In this document: piece by piece, positions 59,187 through 64,000 of the stretch
How positions within the stretch are numbered: the first letter of the stretch is position 1
How the letters are laid out: every line of letters starts with the position of its first letter
Source: Albimonas sp963816545
Lineage (GTDB): Bacteria; Pseudomonadota; Alphaproteobacteria; Rhodobacterales; Rhodobacteraceae
Direction: 5' to 3'
NCBI GenBank assembly: GCA_963816545.1
Contig: CAWFLE010000007.1
Span: 62,001 to 126,000 of the forward strand
DNA length: 64,000 nucleotides
The notes under the pieces: model-generated
The model's database searches: none
What the model was told of the DNA's origin: nothing
Seen by the model: only the letters and a program-made list of their open reading frames with translations
Program-made: the position numbers and the translations under genes

Positions 59187-61396
59187 TGGAGGCGTTCCTC
59201 GGCCGGGGCGGGCGGCGGCGCGGGAAGGGGGGCGACGCTGGCGGCGCCCTGCATGTCCTCGCGGCCCTCGTATTCGTAGATCAGCTCCCGCCCGCTCGGC
59301 GCCTCGGTCACGCGGCGGCCGCCGTCGGGGGAGGGGAGCAGGGGGTAGGTCATGACCTCGGCGCGGGCGGGGCGGCCGAGGGCGTCCTCCTCCGACACGC
59401 GGGCGCCGTGGCGGGTGAAGCGGGCGAAGCCGGCATCCGAGGAGCGGGTCCAGCCGGCCTGCCGGCCGTCCGCATCGTGGTTGTAGACGTCGCGCCAGCG
59501 CCGGACGGGCCAGAGCCAGGGGTCGGAGTATTCGTCCTGGAGGCTGTCCGCGTCGTATTCCACCATGTCCAGCCGGCCGTGGGGGCCGTAGATGCGCGCC
59601 TCCCGCGGGGGGAACGCGACCGAGACGAAGGCGGGGGCGGAGAGGGTTTTCCCGTCATCGGCGAAGACCGCGATGTCCACGCGGTGGGAGCGCAGGCCCT
59701 GCGGGTCCGGGGAGCGGGTCTCGTCCTGCCAGTCCACCTCGATCTCCGCGCCCTCGGACGCGGCGCCGAAGGGGGCGATGCGGACCTTGGCGGGGTCGCC
59801 GCGCAGCAGGACCCAGCGGAAGGCGACGGGCCGCCCGGCGGGGTTGGGGCCGAGCCCCGCGGCGACGGTGAGGCGCTTGGTCGCCGAGGTTCCGCGATGC
59901 AGCCGGGCGATTGCGGAAGGGGTGTCGAAGAGGACGTCGGAGAGGCCGTCGCCGAACTCCTCGATCCCCGGCGTGGGGCGGCTTTCCTGGAGGACCTGGA
60001 GGCGGACCAGGGGGGGAATGGTCTCGGGCGTCATGGCGTTGGCCATCTCGATCATGCGCAGCGGCTCGGCGGCCTCCGGGTCGAAGACGGTGGGGTGGGC
60101 CCTGGGGGAGAGGTAGTCGGCGTCGGTCTCGATCCCCTTCTGGCCGCGGCGCCAGAGCATCTGGAGGGTGGGCGCCACGAGATGCTCGCGGATCAGGCGG
60201 GCCTTCGTTTCGGGGGGGAAGGCGGCGAGCATCATGGCGAGGGACCGGAGCGCGACCTCGTCGGAATGGGAGCTGCCCTGCGAGACGATGGCGTAAGGGG
60301 TGTTGGCGGGGAAGACGTCGCCGAAGAACGGGTCGTGGTCCTTGTGCTCGGGGTACACGTAGACCTGGTTGGAGGCGTATTCGCGCCAGAGCTCCGAGGG
60401 TCGGCCGGGGTCGGTGAGCCCAAGGCGCGGCATGCTCCGCCAGGCGGGGCCTTCGGTGAGGGCGGTGGAGGAGTTGCCGATCAGCGGGGGCGCCACCTGG
60501 CCGGCGGCGGTGAGGGCGAGCCCCTCGGAGAGGCCGCGGGCGTAGCCGGCCTTGTGCGCTTCGGGGGCGTGCTCGACGGCGGTGAGCTGGGGGAAGCGGT
60601 CGAGGTCGAGAGGCGCGTGGTCGTCGTCGCGATTCTCGTAGAAGTCGCCGCGGTTGCCGGCGGCGCGGCCGGCGGCGTGCAGGAGGTTGAGCCGGCGCGC
60701 GGCCTCGGAGCCGCCGGTCATCACCAGCTCCGGCCCGCGCGACCCGGTGGGGAGCGCGAAATAGGCGCGCAGGGTCTGCTCAGGCCCGGACCATTCGCTG
60801 TTGGCGGAGGAGACGACAGCCGCGCCGTCCACGAGCGGCGAGGGGATCGCGGGCGGCCTCGGCGTCTGCGGCTCGGGCGCAGGGCCGGTCAGGATCGGCA
60901 GCGCCCTGGCGAAGAGGGGGTGGTCGCGGAGCGGCGCCCAGGCGGGGTTCTCCGCCGCGTCGGGATCGCGCAGCCCGGCCTGCGCCGCGTTGAGGAGATC
61001 CAGCGCGGCGGTGTCGAGATCCCTTCGCAGCAGGGCGAGGCGGACCAGATACTGGTGCAGCATCTCCATCCCCGGAAACTTTCGCGCGAGGAGACGCAGC
61101 CGCGACTCGCCGCCGATGGCGTCGCCGCGGCGGAAGAGGCCCGAGGCGGCGCGGAGCTGACGCTCGAAGGCCGGACGTTCGAAGATCGGGAGGGCGTCGG
61201 GCGTGCGGGCTGCTGCGGCGGCGGCATCCCGGGCGGCGGGGAGCGGCGGGGTCTCAGGCTCGGACGGGGCGAAGACGCCCCAGCCTGCGGCCGCGACGAT
61301 CAGGAGCACCGCCAGCAGCACGGCCGCGATGCGCAGCGCCCGCGGCAGGCGCGAGGCGGGGGAGCCGTCATCCTCGGGGCGGTGGGGGGACGGCAA
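59183..61396 (-). CDS. Large membrane-anchored protein of unknown family
   Basis: 737 residues. One N-terminal hydrophobic helix (about 18-45, ALRIAAVLLAVLLIVAAAGWGVF) after a short cytoplasmic tail implies a periplasmic body. Residues about 70-180 look like helical repeats (FRRGDAIGGESRLRLLARKFPGMEMLHQYLVRLALLRRDLDTAALDLLNAAQAG). The middle has YASNQVYVYPEHKDHDPFFGDVFPANTPYAIVSQGSSHSDEVALRSLAMMLAAFPPETKARL, a well-structured region without a familiar catalytic motif; later segments (FVSVAFPPREARIYGPHGRLDMVEYDADSLQDEYSDPWLWPVRRWRDVY) look beta-rich. I do not recognise the family. It is translationally coupled to the methyltransferase. Confidence 0.7.
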   Translation of the reverse strand: MPSPHRPEDDGSPASRLPRALRIAAVLLAVLLIVAAAGWGVFAPSEPETPPLPAARDAAAAAARTPDALPIFERPAFERQLRAASGLFRRGDAIGGESRLRLLARKFPGMEMLHQYLVRLALLRRDLDTAALDLLNAAQAGLRDPDAAENPAWAPLRDHPLFARALPILTGPAPEPQTPRPPAIPSPLVDGAAVVSSANSEWSGPEQTLRAYFALPTGSRGPELVMTGGSEAARRLNLLHAAGRAAGNRGDFYENRDDDHAPLDLDRFPQLTAVEHAPEAHKAGYARGLSEGLALTAAGQVAPPLIGNSSTALTEGPAWRSMPRLGLTDPGRPSELWREYASNQVYVYPEHKDHDPFFGDVFPANTPYAIVSQGSSHSDEVALRSLAMMLAAFPPETKARLIREHLVAPTLQMLWRRGQKGIETDADYLSPRAHPTVFDPEAAEPLRMIEMANAMTPETIPPLVRLQVLQESRPTPGIEEFGDGLSDVLFDTPSAIARLHRGTSATKRLTVAAGLGPNPAGRPVAFRWVLLRGDPAKVRIAPFGAASEGAEIEVDWQDETRSPDPQGLRSHRVDIAVFADDGKTLSAPAFVSVAFPPREARIYGPHGRLDMVEYDADSLQDEYSDPWLWPVRRWRDVYNHDADGRQAGWTRSSDAGFARFTRHGARVSEEDALGRPARAEVMTYPLLPSPDGGRRVTEAPSGRELIYEYEGREDMQGAASVAPLPAPPPAPAEERLQ

Positions 61397-61456
61397 GGGC
61401 GGGTTCTCCTGCAGGGCCGGCGGTCGGCCCCTTGTGGACCCTTGACGGCGGCCGGT

Positions 61457-62845
61457 TCAAGCCGCCGGGGCGCCGCGGGCGGGGGTTCCGGGCTCGCCCA
61501 GATCCCACCACAGGCCCGCCATCAGGCCGAGCGCGCTTTCGCACAGGGGGGCGAGCATGTGCTCGTCCGGCGCGTGCTGGGAGCAGCCGGGATGGGAGTG
61601 CGGGATCCAGACGGTGGGGAGGCCCAGCATGTCGGAGAAGACCTCGTTAGGCAGCGAGCCGCCGAGATTGGGAAGGCGCGCGGGGCCGGCGCCGTCGGTG
61701 CGCTCCAGCGAGGCGGCGGTCCAGACGGCCCAGGGGGAGGCGGGGTCGAGCCGGGTGGCGTGGAAGTCGATCCGGTCGGGCATGGAGACGTCGACGTCGG
61801 GGAAGCCCTCGCGCGCCAGGTGGCGGGAGAGGGCGGGGAGGATGTCGGCCTCGGGCGTGCCGACCACGAAGCGGAGCTGGCAGTGGGCGGTGGCGGAGGG
61901 CTGGATGGCGTTGACCGGATTGGCGGGCTCGCCGCAGGTCATGGCGCGCACGCAGAAGGAGTTCCAGCCCCAGACGCGCTCGCCGGGGGTGAGGCCGGGC
62001 TCGCCCCAGGCGGGGTCGATCTCGGGGCCGTCCTCGCCGACGGGGCAGGTGGCGATGGCCTCGCGCACCGCGGGCGTCAGGCTGTCGGGCCGCCATTCGG
62101 GGATGCGGATCACGCCGTTCGCGTCGGTGATGGCGGCGAGCGCGTGGGCGAGGCGGATGCCGGGGTCGCGCAGCAGGCCGCCCCAGTTGCCGGAATGGTG
62201 GGCGCCCTCGCGCAGCGCGCAGGTCAGGGTGAAGTTTATCGCGCCGCGGGAGCCGAGGAACATGGTCGCCCGGTCGGCCCGCACGCGGGGGCCGTCGGAG
62301 GCGATGAGCACGTCGGCGGCGAAGCGGTCGCGCGCGGCCTCCAGCGTCTCGGCGAGGCCGGGTGAGCCGCCCTCCTCCCCCATCTCCAGCGCCACGCGGA
62401 GGTTGAAGCCAAGGCGGCCGTTGCGGGCGGTAAGCACCGCCTCGAGCGCCAGCAGGTTGATGAGGTGCTGGCCCTTGTTGTCCGCGGTCCCGCGGCCGTA
62501 GAGGCGGTCTCCGTCGCGGGTCACGGCGAGGGGGTCGCGGTCCCCGGCCCAGCGGCCGGTCATCAGGGGGACCGTGTCGCCGTGGCCGTAGGTGAGGACG
62601 GTGGGGAGGCTTGGGTCCTCGATCCGCTCGGCATGGAGGATCGGGGGCGCGCCTGCGACGGCGTTGGCCAGGATCTCGCAGCGGAAGCCCAGCGCGGTCA
62701 GGCGCGGGATCGCCAGGCGCTGGAGGTAATCCATGGCGCCGTCGGGCCCGTCGGTGCGGCAGGCCACGAGCTCGGCCAGCGCGGCCTCGAACCGGCCGGA
62801 GGGGACGAGGGACCGCGCTGCGGCGACGGCGGACATTCGGGACAT
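61457..62845 (-). CDS. M20-family metallopeptidase (dipeptidase-like)
   Basis: 462 residues from ATG 62845. Zinc-site motifs: LTYGHGDTVPLM (His and Asp), LYGRGTADNKGQHLINLLALEAVL (bridging Asp) and VALEMGEEGGSPGL (catalytic Glu-Glu). The dimerisation domain is in the middle (SPWAVWTAASLERT). C-terminal LPNLGGSLPNEVFSDMLGLPTVWIPHSHPGCSQHAPDEHML supplies the last zinc ligand His. It hydrolyses amide bonds of small peptides or N-acyl amino acids. With the MBL hydrolase and an amidase on both sides, a role in small amide/lactone catabolism is plausible. Confidence 0.9.
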   Translation of the reverse strand: MSRMSAVAAARSLVPSGRFEAALAELVACRTDGPDGAMDYLQRLAIPRLTALGFRCEILANAVAGAPPILHAERIEDPSLPTVLTYGHGDTVPLMTGRWAGDRDPLAVTRDGDRLYGRGTADNKGQHLINLLALEAVLTARNGRLGFNLRVALEMGEEGGSPGLAETLEAARDRFAADVLIASDGPRVRADRATMFLGSRGAINFTLTCALREGAHHSGNWGGLLRDPGIRLAHALAAITDANGVIRIPEWRPDSLTPAVREAIATCPVGEDGPEIDPAWGEPGLTPGERVWGWNSFCVRAMTCGEPANPVNAIQPSATAHCQLRFVVGTPEADILPALSRHLAREGFPDVDVSMPDRIDFHATRLDPASPWAVWTAASLERTDGAGPARLPNLGGSLPNEVFSDMLGLPTVWIPHSHPGCSQHAPDEHMLAPLCESALGLMAGLWWDLGEPGTPARGAPAA

Positions 62846-62856
62846 GGAGGGCTTTC

Positions 62857-63660
62857 TCAGGCGAGAGGGTCGAAGTCGCGCACCGCCACGTCGAGGCGAT
62901 GGACGAAGCCGCCGGCGATCTCGGGGAAGAGGCGGCGGACGATGGGGTCGTGGCCCGGGATCACCATCGAGGGGCGGGAGGCGAGGCGCTGGATCGTGCG
63001 GAAGCCGTCGAGCATCTGGGGCAGGTCGGCCACGATGGGGAAGGGGCGGGCGGTGAGGTAGTTCTCGTAGTAGTGCGAGGCGTCGGAGGCGAGGCAGAGA
63101 TGCCCCTCCCGCGTCAGGGCGCGCACGCACTGGAGGCCGCGGGAATGGCCGCCGATGCGGTGGACGGTGACGCCGGGGGCGACCTCGCCGTCCCCGTCGT
63201 GGAAGACCACCCGACCGGAATAGACGTGGCGGATCATGCGGCAGACGTGGTCGGCGGTGTAGGGGTGGCGGAGCAGGCCGTGGCACATGCAGGGGCCGGT
63301 GGCGTAGGCCATCTCGGCCGCCTGAAGGTGGAAGGTGGCGTTGGGGTAGTGGTCGAGCCCGCCCGCGTGGTCGTAGTGCAGGTGGGTGACGATGACGGTG
63401 TCGATATCCTCGGGGCGCAGGCCGAGGGCGGCGAGGGCCGCGGGCGGTTCGCGGTCCAGGGCGCGGCCCCGGGCGGCGCTTTCGGCGGCGTCGAAGCCCG
63501 TATCCACGAGGATCGTGCGGTTGCCGGAGCGCAGGAGCCAGACGAAATAGTCCATGGGCATCGGCGAGGCGTGGTCATCCTCGCCGATGAAGTTCGCGCT
63601 GCGGGTCCGCGCGGAGATCTCCGCGTATTTCAGCGCGTAGGCTTCCCAGATGTCGGTCAT
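62857..63660 (-). CDS. MBL-fold hydrolase, N-acyl homoserine lactonase-like
   Basis: 267 residues. The metallo-beta-lactamase motif HxHxDH is THLHYDHAGG near residue 102-110; further ligands are His in GGHSRGLQCV, Asp in LASDASHYYEN and His in VIPGHDP. MDYFVWLLRSGNRTILVDTGFD at the N-terminus and SDASHYYENY are typical of the AHL-lactonase-like branch (AttM/AiiA relatives). True quorum-quenching activity cannot be claimed; related enzymes open other lactones. It lies 11 bases before the M20 gene in the same transcript. Confidence 0.88.
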   Translation of the reverse strand: MTDIWEAYALKYAEISARTRSANFIGEDDHASPMPMDYFVWLLRSGNRTILVDTGFDAAESAARGRALDREPPAALAALGLRPEDIDTVIVTHLHYDHAGGLDHYPNATFHLQAAEMAYATGPCMCHGLLRHPYTADHVCRMIRHVYSGRVVFHDGDGEVAPGVTVHRIGGHSRGLQCVRALTREGHLCLASDASHYYENYLTARPFPIVADLPQMLDGFRTIQRLASRPSMVIPGHDPIVRRLFPEIAGGFVHRLDVAVRDFDPLA

Positions 63661-63715
63661 GGCCCCTCCCCGATGCAGGCGGATGCTGCACCGGAGAGGG
63701 GGCGGTTGGGAAGGG

Positions 63716-64000
63716 TCAGCGGAGGTTTTCCGCGGGCGGGCGGCGGTCCGCCCAGGGGCGGGCGCGCTCCAGGTCCGCCGACAGGGTCATCAGGCGCGCA
63801 TCCTCGCCGAAGGAGGCGGCGAGGTGGACGCCGATGGGCAGCCCCTCGGCCGTCCAGTGGAGGGGGAGGGAGACCGCAGGCTGGCCCGAGGCGTTGAAGG
63901 CGGCCGTGAAAGGGGAATAGGCGGCGACGCCGTTCGGCCCGAGGCGGTAGTCCACGAAGTCCGGGTTGGTGTGGGCGAAGCGGCCGACCTTGGCCGGCGG
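63716..64000 (-). CDS. Amidase-family protein, C-terminal part (gene continues beyond window)
   Basis: The last 94 residues before the stop at 63716-63718 are visible. YSPFTAAFNASGQPAVSLPLHWTAEGLPIGVHLAASFGEDARLMTLSADLERARPW is the standard C-terminus of amidase-signature enzymes (TxxxNxxGxPAxSxPxGxxxxGLPxGxQxxG). The Ser-Ser-Lys catalytic part lies outside the window. It is upstream of the MBL and M20 genes in the same direction. Confidence 0.88.
   Translation of the reverse strand, partial: PPAKVGRFAHTNPDFVDYRLGPNGVAAYSPFTAAFNASGQPAVSLPLHWTAEGLPIGVHLAASFGEDARLMTLSADLERARPWADRRPPAENLR

Noticed and set aside
59186..62365. Open frame of 1059 codons on the plus strand
   Set aside because: Antisense to two genes with clear minus-strand support; Gly/Val/Arg repeats only.
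1..64000. CRISPR array or rRNA operon
   Set aside because: No regularly spaced direct repeats and no rRNA-like conserved segments were seen on either strand.

Overview
The window is very GC-rich DNA (roughly 70 percent GC by eye) with dense, often overlapping genes. The gene content points to an alphaproteobacterium of the order Rhodobacterales: aerobic cobaltochelatase subunits CobS/CobT beside a J-domain protein and BolA, a TAXI-type TRAP transporter, a glycogen operon, and a compact chemotaxis operon. No rRNA, CRISPR array or phage is visible. One tRNA-Gly(CCC) is present with its own promoter.

Layout. 1-10.9 kb is housekeeping: a GST fragment, a GGDEF-EAL protein, tRNA-Gly, cobT-cobS (minus), a secreted or anchored nuclease, a PLP-dependent trans-sulfuration enzyme, a J-domain protein, bolA plus a tiny lipoprotein, a DUF4177 protein and gatB. 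11.1-30.5 kb is the metabolic centrepiece. On the minus strand gpsA, a HAD phosphatase and a GgpS-type glucosylglycerol-phosphate synthase can make the osmolyte glucosylglycerol from ADP-glucose and glycerol-3-phosphate. Divergently on the plus strand lie galU, glgB, a GH13 protein that is probably a glucosylglycerol hydrolase, glgC, glgA, a glgX-malQ fusion and glgP. Osmolyte synthesis and glycogen synthesis therefore share ADP-glucose (GlgC) at one locus.

30.5-45 kb is catabolic: a serine hydrolase; then on the minus strand a TetR regulator, a fused TRAP permease, a DUF1254/DUF1214 protein, a TAXI binding protein and an ADP-forming acyl-CoA synthetase; and divergently on the plus strand a GST-like remnant, a nitronate monooxygenase-like protein, three acyl-CoA dehydrogenases and a crotonase lacking the usual glutamates. 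Two copies of a TAAT-N8-ATTA motif flank tetR. 45-54.6 kb is a chemosensory operon (UPF0391-like small protein, then STAS, CheY, CheA, CheW, MCP, CheW, CheR, CheB and a soluble MCP-like protein). That last protein has an altered signalling tip, a DxxxQ motif and a near-terminal DWEMF motif.

54.6-58.3 kb is an accessory island. An IS256-family element with an inverted truncated second copy interrupts a small gene at its fifth codon; just upstream lies a 35-bp imperfect inverted repeat. 58.3-64 kb holds a methyltransferase, a large anchored protein of unknown family, an M20 peptidase, an MBL-fold lactonase-like hydrolase and the end of an amidase, all on the minus strand.

Quality note: fourteen frame breaks between 11.8 and 40.3 kb are each repaired by removing one base. 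That uniform direction suggests uncorrected single-base insertions in the sequence rather than decay, so I describe these genes as probably intact in the organism.
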